Shown here piece after piece: positions 44,900-64,000 of a stretch of 64,000 nt of DNA. The notes below the pieces were generated by a model that saw only the letters and a list, made by a program, of their open reading frames with translations, was not told where the DNA came from and made no database searches. Numbering within the stretch: the first letter of the stretch is position 1; every line of letters begins with the position of its first letter. Source of the DNA: Synchiropus splendidus. Taxonomy: Eukaryota; Chordata; Actinopteri; Syngnathiformes; Callionymidae. The stretch covers positions 14,789,563 through 14,853,562 of the forward strand of contig NC_071348.1 in NCBI RefSeq assembly GCF_027744825.2. Reading direction: 5' to 3'. Both the position numbers and the translations under genes were made by a program.

Positions 44900-47800
44900 C
44901 TTCTGCTGGGTGTATTTGTAGCTCAAGTGACGTGTGGAGTGAGGAGGTTAAGGGGATACGGATCTATAACTGGATTAGTTAGTAGTGCACCTGCCTTCCT
45001 TGTACTCAAATTACTACCACTCGCTACAGAGGGATTCTTGTCACTCTCCGTAATGCACTTCAAGACCAGTGAAGTATTCGGAGGGAATGTTTCTGGACGG
45101 TGTTCGTAATACATTCCTGCACACCAGGCTTTATTGGTTACCGTGACAAAGCCATAAAATGTCTATCGTCAGGCTGGTTTATACTCCATCACTTGGCTGC
45201 TTGATTCCAAAAAATGTTGACCAAGAGAGGCTGATTTGCTGAGTCAGCGCTCAGTTAAGCAGCTTATGTCCTCCAGTCTGACTCAGGTGTGTATCCATAC
45301 AAACAAAAACACTTTGCCTTCATAGCATCGCTGCCGTCCTCGCCGCAGCACACAACCTCAATTATGTAACGCTCGAAGGTGTTAGTGTCGTCGCAGCGGT
45401 GTTTCCATGTGAGACACTAGAACTTCCTCCCTTCAGATTAGTGTCCAGAGTTTTCACATCTGCTCATAATCTTATCAGAGGGATTACAGGCAGATACTCA
45501 TGTGCAGACAATCTTCAGCCAAGGTCTCACCATATTATTCATCAGATGAATGTCACAAATGAACCAAGTAGAAGTGCAGGTTGGATCATGATTCACACAT
45601 GTACAGTGCTGTTTGGTGCTGCGGTAACTACAAATGTCAGTGATCTTCAGAGCGGGGCAAGTTTTTTTCTGTGTCACAAGTGGTGTGAGAAGTGATTCTC
45701 CACTGTCCATTGTGGTTGTTAGTAGTAGATGGTCACAGAAGACTGTTAAAGCAAAAGGATCGGATATGAGAAAGACAAAGGGTTGAGTGAAGTGTCTTGC
45801 TATACTAATTATTTAGTCGTCTTAAAGTCCTCTGATATTTAGTTGACTAAAACTAGACTCAGAAGATTTCAGGTCTCCTGAAGGTCCGGTCCATCTTGTG
45901 TCTCAAACAATCTGTCCCACAGGACTGTTTTCGAAAACTACAGTCTCTTCTGAGTACACAGGTTAGCTCATTGAGGGGAGGGGAAAGTATGACATCTGAC
46001 CGTCAAAGGAAACGCTCCCCGTTTCAGTTTCTCCTCGATGTAGAAAGATGCTTCAGATAGCTCAAATACTGCTGTTTACCCAGAAGTCTCCTGAATCCTG
46101 GGTTGCTAAACTAGTTGCTGTTTCGGACGCCATAACTGAATATGATGTATGTTTTCAGTTTTCACCTTGTTAGGTAAGTGTATGTGTGTATTTATTACAT
46201 TTTTGACTCATTCATTTGATTTTGAATTTGAATGTAGGCACTCTCATTTCAACAACCTGACAGTTTTAACAGTAGACCATCACAGTTTAACAGCATGTAC
46301 CTTTAGTTTCTTTCTGTACAGGACTGAATGAAAGTGTGCATTAGAAGTCTCACATGTATTTGAAGTTATTAATTTTCTTTAAACCTGCAGCAGAAAGACT
46401 TTGTGTAATAACCTGGACTCTTGCCACTGGGTGTCACTTTTCAAACCTATTGCAGGAATTGAAACTGATGACTCGTGAATTTGGGGGAAATTGTTTAATT
46501 CCTTCATTAAATTACAAACCGTTTTTGGTTTTGAAAAGATGCTGAGTTCCAGCACAAGATCTGTGGTTTTGTACCCTCGACTTTCTCATCGTTTGAAGCC
46601 CACTGATCCCTCTGCTGCTGAAATATACATCTGAAACGGGAGACATGTGAGTCTATGGCTGTTGTAAACGTGTGACTACACACTGGTGCAGTCTCCAGTC
46701 GTCATCTGGATGGCAGCATCCCAGCATGAGCATGAAGAAAGGAAATGCTCTGCAGTCCTGGATCACCTATAAAAACCCTCACACTGATCCCAGGCGTAAT
46801 TAGAGGCTACAAGAGAAAATGGTGGTGCTAGTTAAATATCCGCCCTTCTTTTTTCAACAATCTTTAGAAAGACACTCTCTTTCTTCAATTGCTGATGACA
46901 ATCTGTTTTTCTTCCTCAGTAGAAGTCAAGTAGTTAAAGCGTAGGACTGTGATGAGGAGATGAAAGGTCAGGATGGTGGGAGAGTGAGAGAATCACGCAG
47001 TTTTCACTCAGTTAGGAGGGTCTTATAACAACCGGTTTAGCTGCTGCTATGCTCATGAATAAACACCAGCATTTTGAAAAACAGCTTGAAGGGGGAAACA
47101 ATATAGGCCACAAAACACAACACGGTTCAGAACAAAAAAACACAAGCGGCAAAGAAGTGTCTCTTCCAAACGTGTGAGCACCGTGCGTCATCAGTATTGG
47201 ACCGAAGTAAAGAACTCAGACAGCATGAAGAGAATACCCTCTTTTTTCTGTTTGTGTTTTCTTTTTCACCTTTTATTGTTTACAGTATAGTGCTTTGTGT
47301 TTGTGTTATGTTTTCTGGTTGAACGTTTAACATTTATTATAATATATATTATTTGAATGACTTCTTTGAACATTTCATTTTTAGTTTCTTTTTTTTTTTA
47401 AATGCATCTACGTTTTTTGTCCTTCTGTGTTTAGTTTTGTCTTTCGGGAGATTGTGTTTTTTTTCCATTTGCCGTTCAGATTTCATTGATGGTTTCGTCT
47501 ATGTTGTTTGTGTGTTGTTAGTTTGTTTTGTTTGGTGTTCTTTTTTTGTCTTCTGCTGAAAAATTTTATTTGGGTTTTTTTGTTCACCTGTTTCCTCGAT
47601 TTTTGTGTTTCGTGACCCTACCTTCAAACCCACAAAAATGGGAAGAGAACATCCAGAGTTTTGCTTGTCGCTGGTAATACTAACCCACGATCCTGGTCAG
47701 CCACTCCAGGTTTTGGGAGGTGTGGTTTTGTACAAGTACAGAATGTGTGTTGGAGCCACAACGCTGTGGTAGCTTCCATTAAAATGTCACATCCCCCAGG

Positions 47801-50279
47801 GATGACTGTAGCCACCGAATGGAATGAAGAGGAGCACCTGGAGAGACAAAGGGGATTCAAGTGTGGAAGAAATCTGTGGTTTGTTTTTCTAGTGAGGGGA
47901 TGTGTGAGGGCTTTCTCAGACTGCTCACTATAAACTGTCCAGGTTTATGAACATCATTTGTATGGGGGCAGTGTTTTCTGTTGTGGTTTTCCAATACTGT
48001 CTGATGGTTTCCACATATTTTCACTCTCCGATTGGATCAGAACTGCACATGAAAGGGTGGTAGACCAGTGAAGGAGCGACAGAAAGTGCAATTCCAAACG
48101 CATCTTCAATCGCCATCTGTTCACCGTCCACAGAGGCTTAAACATCTGCGAAGGTGCGCTCACCTCAGTTCCTCATATTCAGTGGCACTCAGATCCAGAA
48201 TACAAAGGACAAGCAACACATCACAGAGGGTGAAGTCTTCTTGACCACAGAAACCTTGACAACTATCTCCTGTGAGTGCAGCTGACTTGGATTCCATCCA
48301 ACACCTGGCATACAACAACCCATCAAGCAATCTCCAAAATTCACCCTCCATAACGTAATGATGTCACTGTAAAGGTTTGTCCCCCTAAATCTGACCAAAT
48401 TCAGAAAGACGCAACCAACAATGCACTTCAGAACAACACTGAAATGTTCTGTTTGGCACTGACACTATTTATACCATCGTGTCAGTGCCATTGAATAAAG
48501 AGCTAATAAATTCTAAAAGTAGGGTGGTAGTTAGCTTAGCAATGCAGTTTGCTAACAAGTTTCGTTTTCACAGTAACGCTGGTGCATTGAACACAATTTT
48601 ACCAAATCTGTCTCCACAGACACAAGGCGTCTGAAGCTGTGGGAGAGATGCTTTTGTTAAAAAATAAATAAATAAAAATAGAGTTTCCACTTGCGCAAAG
48701 CCCGGCCTGTTATTTATAGTGGGTTGTAGGTGGAGAGTGAGAGGAGAGTGAGCTGTTTTTACCGAGACAATATTCTCAGATAAAAAGTAGATTACAGTAT
48801 GTGTGAGATTAGATAACAACTCATTTGAGACCTAATCTGCCTCATCCTCTTAACTCAGCCTCTCCAAGCTGCTGAAAGTGAACTCTACTTGTGCAGGATG
48901 TTTGTGTTTCAGAGCAAAGGAGTGCGCTCGTCCTCCTCTCAGAATGGTACCAGAATAAGTTTTAGTTAGCCCCTCTCACTCCAAATATGGTCAGACCTGT
49001 GGTGGCTTTGGGAATTTGTGCACAGGGCGAGGTCTACGTGATGGACATGAAGTTGAATGTTGGACTGAGTCAGAGATCGACACAGAACCAAAACACTCAT
49101 CACTGAGTCACGGCGGCACTGGAGCATCACATCAAACACTTGGGATGTTTATGGGGAATGTAAGCGAGCAGTCACTGATCATGCCGCGGCAGAATATCCT
49201 TCTTTCTTAGTTCTGGCCGACGCTGATAAACACTATGTTTGGCAACTTAAAGAGCATTTACCTCCTACCGTCTCAAAAAGACTTTCATTAATGCACTTCA
49301 TTTTAAGCAATGATTGTTCAGGTGTATATTCAGTTCAAAATGGTTTCCAACTGGGGAATTAGATATTTGCAATATAATAATGTGCTTCATGGTGCAGTGA
49401 CTGCATTTCTGTGTAGAAAAGATACATCAGCACACAGACTATAAGTAATGAATTATTGGTCTCTGGCTGATATGAGCAGTAAACAGTATAGTTTAGCGGG
49501 ATATAAACATTTTAATCCATCATGTGGGATGTCCTACTTCATTGAAGGCACCAGATGTGACTGACAGAGACATGCACCAATTAATGGATGATATTGGAGG
49601 TAGTCGTACTAGTAGTTACATTTAAGTAAGAGTTAGATATGTTCATTTCAGTCAGAATTAATGTGTAAAATACTTCATTCTGAAGATTACCATAAATATA
49701 TATGCTATCTCATATTAGCATCTCGATTGCCTTGTTTCTGTACAGCGTTCAATGACTCAAAGGTGAGTCGATCATCACTGTGTGGTATCCTGCTGCAACC
49801 CTCTCAGACTGGAATGGGCGGTTGAATGACAAAGCTCAGCATATCTACCTCAAATTTAAACTCTTACACCTCGAATTTTTTCCCCCACCATAGAGAAAAG
49901 AGATCAAATAATTCATTTCTTACTGAAGCTTACCCATATCTGATTCTCTGCTGAGGTAAGACATGAAATGCAGTGTCGCTTTTTCTTCACTGGTCAACAC
50001 ACAAGGCTGAATTACCGGTGAGATCGTAACTTCAGCACTTTAAAAGCTCACCATCAGTCATGTGCTCTTCCTTCCGAAGTCTCCCTGCTAATACTTTGAG
50101 TTCATTTGGGAAATTTGAAGAAGAGGAAAAGAGGCTCCAATATAAAAGCAGGCTTTAATTTGATTCATAATGACAGCAGGTTACAGTGGATTTGTAATGT
50201 CTTCAGAGGCGATGGGACACTGCGGACTTGAACGCAGCATGACCTGCTAGCAGAGCTGTTAATGAGCCTGTGTTCCACA
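44900..50279. other. Intergenic region without supportable genes
   Basis: Short frames on both strands have no family resemblance and no consistent splice structure. The 47,220-47,600 part is strongly T-rich on the plus strand. About 47,620-48,400 has several overlapping minus frames with repeat-like character but no recognised family. A perfect hairpin is listed separately. Upstream promoter sequence of the Ly6 gene and 3' sequence of the TMEM200 gene probably occupy the two ends. Confidence 0.45.
48454..48490. repeat. Perfect 12-bp inverted repeat (hairpin)
   Basis: TGGCACTGACAC (48454-48465) and its exact reverse complement GTGTCAGTGCCA (48479-48490) surround a 13-base loop. An AATAAA follows at 48494. 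It is too short for a typical microRNA precursor but is the cleanest stem in the intergenic region. Confidence 0.85.
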
Positions 50280-51089
<810 letters not shown>

Positions 51090-52531
51090 TCACACTGGAG
51101 GAGGAGAGTTACGATGAGACAAGACACTGCAAAGCTCCGGCCCCTTCTAGATAAATATCACGTTCAGAACAATAAAAACAAGCTCATGACACAGTGTTGT
51201 TATCATCAGGTCATAAGCGGGATTACTCTTCCACGTATAAAAAACATTACGCATTTACCTTTCACATTCTTTTTTTGTTTCTCTTTGGTCAATGTAATCT
51301 TGGTATAAAGTACAAGGCACAAGTGTTGTCTCCTCACTCTAGTGATGAGGACCATCTTCTCATAGTTTGACACCGTGGTGTTGGCCTTGAGTGACCTTTA
51401 CTGGATGGATGGATGTTCTAAGTATTCTGTCAGCACATGAAGAATCGCCCTTTACATTCGAGCTTTTCATGGATAAAATATAAAGGTACGTTCCACCATG
51501 TTGACTGCTTGCTGCTAACCTCCACAGTTTACTGAGGAAAATTGCAATGTCTGGTTAAGGGCCTGACAAAAGGGAATCCATCATCACAGACTTTAACTTT
51601 TTAAAGGCAGGAAGACTTGAGTCTTGTTCAAGAGCAAAGGAGGGATGTTTTATATTATATTTCATATTACCACTCCCACTGCGAGCTACTGGGGCGCCAG
51701 CCATTCACAGGTCACAGGTAGAAAAACGACCGCTATAATGATAAAATATTGACCAACAGAGGACCACACTCGCCATGTACATTACTTATAAATGTTGTAT
51801 TCACAGTCAGTTTCTCTGGAGAGATGAAGGTCAGTACAAGAACTAAGTCATCTACATCCTATTGAGCTGTTTGTGTTAAGAATGTAGTCATGCGTGTGCT
51901 GATGTGAGTGATAAAACACCAGTACCAGGTTTGGACAGAGCCATTTTGATTCACAGAATACAAGTGTGTGTCAGGTCCAATGCTTGCCAGGTGATAAAGG
52001 TGTCTCTAAACATCGCCACACACACTGCTAGTTGAGATTTTGTCTGCAGTTCAAGTGCTTAAGAAGGTGAGGCTTAATTCCTCTGAGGCTGCTGTAGTTG
52101 TAGAGATTGTTGTGGACAGATGACTGCAGTGCTCAAAACAGGAAATAGCAGCTTTAATAAGACATGTGGTTGTGTTAATGAGACACAACCAGTGCAGTAC
52201 CGAACCTCCACTGAATCTGCAGTCATGGAAAGTCAACCCAGTGTCGGATGGATGAACAAAAGCAGATGTGCTGACAAAAGTGTGCTCGCTCACGCTCATA
52301 AGGATCCATGACGGTCCGCACTGTTGCTGCAGTCAGCTGGAGACTGGACCGGAATCCTAAACAGAGAGGCATCGTCCACGGACGAACGGGGTCCGAGCTG
52401 CGTGGGTCTTCCTAAAAATCCAGACTTTGGGCTGAAGTCGTGTTCTCAGGAGGAGACGTCGGTGAAGTCTGCGGTGATAGTGAGAGAAGGACGAACTCCG
52501 AAAGTGAGCGTGTGTGGTGAGAGAGAGACGA

Positions 52532-52552
52532 GGGAGGGAGGGGAGGGGAGGG
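52532..52552 (+). other. G-quadruplex-capable sequence
   Basis: Five runs of three to four G separated by single A residues occur within 21 bases, preceded by a GA-rich stretch. Such spacing is ideal for a parallel quadruplex. It lies about 1.5 kb upstream of the TMEM200-like start codon. Confidence 0.7.
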
Positions 52553-52959
52553 ATCGTGGGAAACACGGACCGATCCCACAGTCAAGTGTCTCCTCCATCG
52601 ACTGTGTCATACCATCACGAGACATGGCGATGAAAGGAGTAATCTGATGAGAAATTCAAGAAATCACAAACACTGTTTTGCTCAATTGGTTGTCTGGAAA
52701 ACATTGCACAGTCAGTCTGTCACTAGATTACATTTGAAATCTCAATTAATCGCACTACAGTTAATGGCTTATTTATCATGTTTTTTATCTGATCAAAATG
52801 AAGCTTAAGTGATGAAGGAATCAAATGCTTATTTTGATCTCATTTAAGTGTAAGCGTTACATAACTGTGATATCACATGGCTTCTTGGTTGGTACATACA
52901 ATGTTTCTTTTTACATGATACAGAGGTTGAAAAGGAGCAGATTCAAGGTTGGTTTTTTA

Positions 52960-53078
<119 letters not shown>

Positions 53079-54382
53079 CTTCTTCCCCTTATTCTCTCTT
53101 AAAAGACAACAGTGGCCAATGATGCTTAGACTGTTATGTTGTTGAGCCTCTTCAGTGCCTCTGAGGTTATTCTAAAGAATGTTCTTGGCGGTGTCTGTTA
53201 TGTTGGGTTATAGGAGTAAACAAATGTTTGCATGAGGAAAGCATTATTCCACAGATTCCTTTAAGTTACATTTAGAACAGGTGCAAAATGTGTGATTAAT
53301 AAGGAGTTAAGTCAGCTTTAGTGCGATTTAGATTTAAAATTTGAATCTTTTGACAACCCTAATATTTATATTCGTTGATCATAATCCACACATTATTCAT
53401 TTATTAATCTTCGTCCACCAAAATACAGCAGTGTATTCCATCTCAATTTCCTACTCTTGGAAGTTTGTTGATTCATTTACATGGAATGACTTGGTTGGCC
53501 TCATTTAACTGAGTGGGAGGAAACTGGAGTGGTCAGAGGAACCTACAAATGCTAGATAAACATAGATAAACAAAGGGATGAGGAATCGGTTTTGGGCCTG
53601 GCAGCCTGGCTCTTGTGTGAGGAGAGTGAACAGCAGACCCAGGATTCTATGAAGAGAGAAGGTCCACAGGTCCCAAAAGGTGGAAAAGGGATGTCGGTTA
53701 ATCGATAATGGTATTGGCCAGAAACTTAATGACCTTGCCAAAAGTTGTTTTTTTTTATTCACAAAGTGAACCCAAATACAGAGTTGTCAAACTTTTTTTG
53801 CAGTTACCACTATTTCCTTACCCGTCTTAACCATCATTTCCTGCTCTGTGTGCCGGTCAGACAGCTTCCATACCAAACTCAGCTGGACTCCCGGGTGAGA
53901 CTCAGATGTGGCCCACACACAGGATTCTGGTCGGTGCGTATACACAGTCCAGTTGGAGATAAAACAAACAAACCTGAAACAAACATGATCTGTCACATTG
54001 ATCCTTCCCGAAACATGAGCAGGGATTTGTGTATGAGACAAATGAAAGCTGGCATGGCAGCTGTACGAGATGTTGTTCCTTTATTTTCAATCCGGTTGTC
54101 AGAATGGGTCCATCTGAAGAGTGCCTGCAGCAGGAAATGGTTCTCAGCCAGTGGCACCTCGGTTTAACCTTAGGTTGTAAATGAAAATGTGTCCAACCCC
54201 AATCAGTACTAACACTACATGGAAGCTGATTTTGTGATCAACTCGGCTCAGTCAATCCGCTGGTGGCCTGTGGAGGGCGCCAGACCACGCCCCATTCTTG
54301 TTAAATTCCAGCAGGCAGTGATGACATTCATGGTTCTCAGTGTGCTTCTTCAGAGTGCTCAGCCCTCTAGAGGCTTCGCTAT

Positions 54383-54406
54383 AATATATATATATATATA
54401 TATATA
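54383..54406. repeat. (AT)n microsatellite
   Basis: About 11 AT units in intergenic DNA. Confidence 0.9.
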
Positions 54407-54828
54407 CATACCAGGATCCATGTTCCTGCGCTGAAGAAATACCCATAAATCGCTTAAATTAGATTAAATTCAATGTCCTTTATTTGTCAGCTTATTGTTA
54501 TGTGTGGAATAGGAATAAATATTCATTCATATATTAGGAAACAATGGAAACAGGAGGGAGGAAAACACACATGAAATTGGGATAAAAATACTCAGTGAAT
54601 TTCAGATCTTTATTTTCAAATACCTAATTAGTCACGTTTAGAATTCGATTTTCCTCATTCCTCATGAGTGCTGCATGAATGATGGTACATGGCCACATGT
54701 GGTCCACGGGCCATACTTTCCTCTGCTGCAGCCCTTCACAGTGAGAAGAGTCATCTCATGTGGCTGATCCAAGGCCTGCCCCTGCAGCCCGTAACATCTC
54801 ATGGACAGAACTAAATAAACCTGTTTCT

Positions 54829-57578
54829 TCTTCTTCCTTTCCTTTCAGCATCTCCCTTCAGTGGTGGCCACAACGGATCATCTTCCTCCATCTCACCCTG
54901 TCCTCTGCTTCCTCTTCTCTCAAACCTACAAACCTCATGTCCTCCTTCACCACCTCCATAAAGCTCCTCTTTGACCTTCCTCTCCACCTTCTGCCTGGCA
55001 GTTCCAACCTCAACATCTTCCTACCAATGTACTGGCTCTCTCTCCTCTGTACATGTCCAAACCATCTCCATCTAGACTCTCTGACTTTGTCTCCTGAACA
55101 CCTGACATGTACTGTCCCTGATCCTATCCATCCTGCTCACTCCCAGAGAGAAGCTCAGCATCTGCCTCCTGTCTTTTCCTCAGTGCCACTGTTTCCAAAC
55201 CATACAACATTGCTGGCCTCACCACCCTTTCATACACCTTCCCTTTCATCCTTGCCGACACCCTTTTGTCCCACATCACACCTGACACTTTTCTTCAATG
55301 ATTCCATCCTGCCTGCACCTGCTCCTTCACCTCTTTCTCACACTCTCCACCACCCTGGACCTTTGAGCCTAAGTACTTCAAATAATTTACCTTCTTTATC
55401 TCTGCATCCTGCGACTTCACCTGTCCACTTGGATCCCTCTCATTCACACACATGTATTCCGTCGTACTGTGGCTAACCTTCATCCCTCTCCTTTCTAAGG
55501 CAAACCTCCAACTCTCTAGCTTATCTTCCACTTGCTCCCTGCTCTCACCAAAGATCACAATGTCATCTGCAAACATCATTGTCCAAGGGGCTTCTTCCAT
55601 CCATCACCATGGCAAAGAGGAAGGGGCTCAGAGCTGAGCCTTGGTGGAGTCCCACCTCCACCTCAAACTCCTCTGTTCCACCTGCAGCACACCTCACCAC
55701 TGTCTCACACCTGGTATACATGTCCTCCATCACTCAAACATACTTCTCTGCCACTCCAGACTTCCTCATACAGTACCACAACTCTTCTCTTGGCACTCTT
55801 ACTCCAGGTCCACAGAGACACAATGGAGCTCCTTTTGACCTTCTCTGTACTTCTCCATGAACATCCTCAAAGCAAACACTGCATCTGTGGTGCTCTTTTT
55901 TGGCATGACGCCATACTGTTGCTCACATATGCTGACTTCCACCCTTAGTCTACTTCCCACTACTCTTTCCCACAACTTCATCGTATGGCTCATCAACTTT
56001 ATCCCTGTGTAGTTCCCACAACACTGGACATCTCCCGTGTTCTTGAAGATGGGCACCAGCACACTTCTCCTCCATTCCTCAGGGATCTTCTCACTCTCAA
56101 AGTCCTTGTTAAATGTTCTGGTCAAAAAGTCTGCGGTCACCTCTCCTAAACACTTCCACACCTCCACAGGTATATCATAGGGGCCCACTGCCTTTCCACT
56201 CTTCATCCTCTTCAGTGCCCTTCTCGCTTCAGCCTTACTAATCTTTGCCATCTTCGTCCTGATCTACGATGGTCATTCCTTCTACTCTTTGTACTCTCTT
56301 ATTTTCCTCATTCATCAGCTCTTCAAAGTACTCTTTCCATCTCAGCAACACACTTCTGTTATCAGTCAAAACATTTCCCTCTCTATCCTTGATCAACCTA
56401 ACTTGCTGCACGTCCTTCCCAGCTCTATCTCTCTGTCTTGCAGTCCTGTACAAATCTCTCTCACCCTCCTCACTATCCAAACCTCGCATATAAGTCCTCA
56501 TAGTCCCCTCTGTTTCGTTCCACCACCAAGCACTTTTCTTCCAGATGACACACCAAGAACTCTTCTACCTGTCTCCCTGATCACCTCAGCAGTAGTTGTC
56601 CAGTCATCTGGAAGTCCTTCTTGGCCACCCAAAGCCTGCTTCAATCCCTCCCTGAATCCAACACAAGACTCTTCCTCTTTCAGCTTCCACGACTTTGTCT
56701 TCTTCTCTGCCTTTGCCCTCTTCACCTTCCTCACCACCATGGTCATCCTGCACATCACCATCATATGTTGTCTGGCCACACTCTCACCCACTACTACTTA
56801 ACAATCAATAATCTCCTTCAAGTGAAATCGTCTACACAAGATGTAATCCACCTGTGTGCTCTTACCTCCACTTCTGTAAGTCACCTCTTCTGGAAGATCA
56901 CAGCCTTCTTTTCTGCAACCATCTGACCTTCAGTGTTCCTATCCTGGATGCCAAACTTTCCCATCACTTCCTGGTCACCTCTGTTTCCTGCACCAACGTG
57001 TCCATTGAAGTCTGCCCCAATGACCACTCTCTCGCCTCTGGGAATACTCTCCTGCAGTTCATCTAATTCACTCCAGAAGGTCTCCTTCTCCTCAAGCACT
57101 AACTACATTGAAGATGATCCCTTCCATTTCTAACTTGAGGCTCATCACTCTGTCTGAAACTCCTCCTTCAAGATGACTCCCACTCCATTCCTCTTGCCAT
57201 CTACACCATGATAAAACAGTATAAACCCTGCTCCTAAGCTTCTATCCTTGCTACCTTTCCACTTGGTCTCCTGAACACATAGAATATCCACCTTCCTCCT
57301 CTGCATCATGTCAGCCAACTCTCTAGCTTTCCCTGTCATATTTCCCACATTCAGAGTCCCTCCTCTCAAACCTATTCTCTTATCTTTCCTCTTCTCCCTC
57401 TGTCTATTGGCACGCCTCCCCCCTCTCCGATCCAGTATGAGATACATTTGTCTGATCTGCATCTTTTAGTTTGGCAAGCTTTTACGTCAGATGCCCTTCC
57501 TCACACAACCCTCTGCATTTATCCAGGGTTGGGACTGGGGTAAGAAGAAAACTGGCTTGCCCCCCGTCACTGCTGCAT
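54829..57578 (-). mobile_element. RTE-type non-LTR retrotransposon, nearly full span, inactivated
   Basis: Minus-strand fragments follow ORF order. An apurinic-endonuclease-like part at 57145-57462 includes GTLNVGNMTGKARELADMM and DILCVQETKWKG. A linker and reverse transcriptase at 55799-56501 include GKAVGPYDIPVEVWKCLGE, VLVPIFKNTGDVQCCGNY and EQQYGVMPKKSTTDAVFALR. The catalytic block MMFADDIVIFGESREQVE lies in 55295-55600, followed by C-terminal sequence to about 54840. Stops and frameshifts separate the blocks, and part of the reverse transcriptase between VDLE and the ADD motif is degraded. The left end is a purine-rich GGAAGAAGAAG-type tail. A 17-bp direct repeat with one mismatch flanks it (TAAATAAACCTGTTTCT at 54812, TAAATAAACCTGCTTCT at 57579). 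The clade name is from remembered similarity. Confidence 0.9.
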
Positions 57579-57595
57579 TAAATAAACCTGCTTCT

Positions 57596-58329
57596 GATGA
57601 GTGAAATAATACTGAAGAAAGAAAAAAAAACTGCTCACATTTGGAGATGTTTGCACTTTTAGGTGCTTATTTATTCACACGTTCACGCGTCAGTTCTGGC
57701 GGCAAAACGCAGCATCCAAGACAAAGACATAAATAAAAGCTGTTTGCATATAAACTGGAGTTCATTGTTTAAGTTCTAATTATTGTTCTTTTTTCTTTCC
57801 TTTCTTCTTGGGACTTTGGAAGGATTAGTTCCCTAAAAAGGTCCTTGCATAAACTGCGCAGGTGTGAGTTCATGTGTGGCTGCTATTAATATGGGACAAG
57901 TTTGCACAAATGCCACCGTTGCTGGAATTAATGCGGACACTTTTACATTCATGTGCCGTCACAAACGTACGAAAGAGAAGAGGACGAGCCTTTCACCTCG
58001 GACCAGGTGAGGACAACACACCAATTGACGCCTTAATCTGGCGCCTACGCACGCACAATAACCTCACTAGCAGCCCACTTCAGTTAAACATTGCATTCGG
58101 CTCAAGAAGCAGCTTAGATGCGCCCTCTACCTCTAGAAGAGAGCAGCGCAACCACATCTGGTGCATCTCCACATCTCAGGATTGTTTCTGTAGCTTTGGA
58201 AAAAAAACAAATAACACTAAACAGGTTCAAGGAAGGAGGTGTGTTCCAAACGCTCCACAACTTCATAACAACAATGGAAACAACCAAAAACTCTGACAAA
58301 CTGTGAGGAATTAAAGATAAGTGGGCTCC
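57596..58329. other. Intergenic region left of l3mbtl3
   Basis: No coding exon recognised. The short frames present do not resemble known families. Part may belong to the l3mbtl3 3' untranslated region if a distal polyadenylation site is used. Confidence 0.4.
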
Positions 58330-58540
58330 AACGATGGCTGGGCGATACAGAAATAATCTTGTTACATATTGAGACATATACAATATAGAACAGCTAATAG
58401 TAGCTGATTTTGTCACTTGTATTTCCCACAGCCTCTGCATCTTTGCAGCTTCGAGCATACCTCATGTGCGAGTGGTTGAATTTATTCTCACCATCCACAC
58501 ACACACAGTTATCACTTTACCGCCCAGCCCTCGCTAAAAC
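58330..58540. mobile_element. Short hAT-like MITE
   Basis: The left end ggctgggcgatac and the right end taccgcccagccc are near-perfect inverted copies. The body is AT-rich with no coding potential. The ends resemble those of the element in nmt2 intron 3. No clear target duplication was found, so the exact limits are uncertain. Confidence 0.5.
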
Positions 58541-58709
58541 ACAATATAAGTTATAGAAAGCAACCCTCCCTCCTGTCAGTCCTTCCAGGCGGGAGGTTTA
58601 AGCTGACGGACGTTTTCTGATGGCTTTTCGGTCTCGTAGCAGTGTTGTTACAACACTTGTCAGACACAAGAGAAGTGCTGATGGAGAAACTCTAATCCCA
58701 ACCAGCTTT

Positions 58710-64000
<5,291 letters not shown>

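Noticed and set aside
54760..57133. Long plus-strand frames, including one of 238 codons at 54760-55476
   Set aside because: They are antisense to the RTE retrotransposon, whose minus-strand frames carry the recognisable endonuclease and reverse-transcriptase motifs.

Overview
This is vertebrate nuclear DNA, almost certainly from a teleost (probably percomorph) fish. Genes are split into many short exons with GT-AG introns. The repeats are typical of teleosts: Tc1-like, hAT and MITE DNA transposons, L2/CR1 and RTE non-LTR elements, and long AC/AT microsatellites. All exon models were assembled by hand from splice signals, reading-frame continuity and remembered family sequences; no alignment was run. 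The five complete multi-exon models (fam171a1, MHC class II beta, the SPSB-like gene, msh5, the Ly6 gene) each sum to a multiple of three.

Layout from left to right: (1) 613-5267 minus, nmt2 (N-myristoyltransferase 2), exons 1-7, with the 3' part beyond the left edge; intron 3 carries a hAT-like element with an 8-bp target duplication. (2) 5625-8105 plus, a decayed L2/CR1 LINE interrupted by a palindrome-rich MITE. (3) 9738-27442 minus, a complete nine-exon fam171a1 (872 aa), including a signal-peptide exon 6.3 kb upstream of exon 2; its introns hold a Tc1-like fossil and another hAT-like element. (4) 28037-28600 plus, remnants of an MHC class II beta pseudogene, followed at 29156-31243 by an intact, divergent MHC class II beta gene (244 aa). 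(5) 33721-34692 plus, an SPRY/SOCS-box (SPSB-like) gene that appears to use a GC-AG intron. (6) 35977-43094 plus, a complete 25-coding-exon msh5 (805 aa). (7) 43394-44899 minus, a Ly6/uPAR GPI-anchored protein, tail-to-tail with msh5. (8) 50280-51080 minus, a single-exon TMEM200-family gene. (9) 54829-57578 minus, an RTE-type LINE with a 17-bp target duplication. (10) 58710-64000 minus, l3mbtl3 (FCS finger, three MBT repeats, C2HC finger, SAM domain), with the 5' part beyond the right edge.

The genes do not form one pathway. The window joins several conserved-synteny blocks: nmt2-fam171a1 are neighbours on human 10p13; msh5, Ly6-type genes and class II genes belong to the human MHC at 6p21; l3mbtl3 lies near a TMEM200 gene on human 6q. 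The most interesting part is the 28-45 kb block, where a class II beta gene sits beside class III-type genes in a fish. It has no visible class II alpha partner, and it lacks residues that hold the peptide backbone in classical class II molecules.
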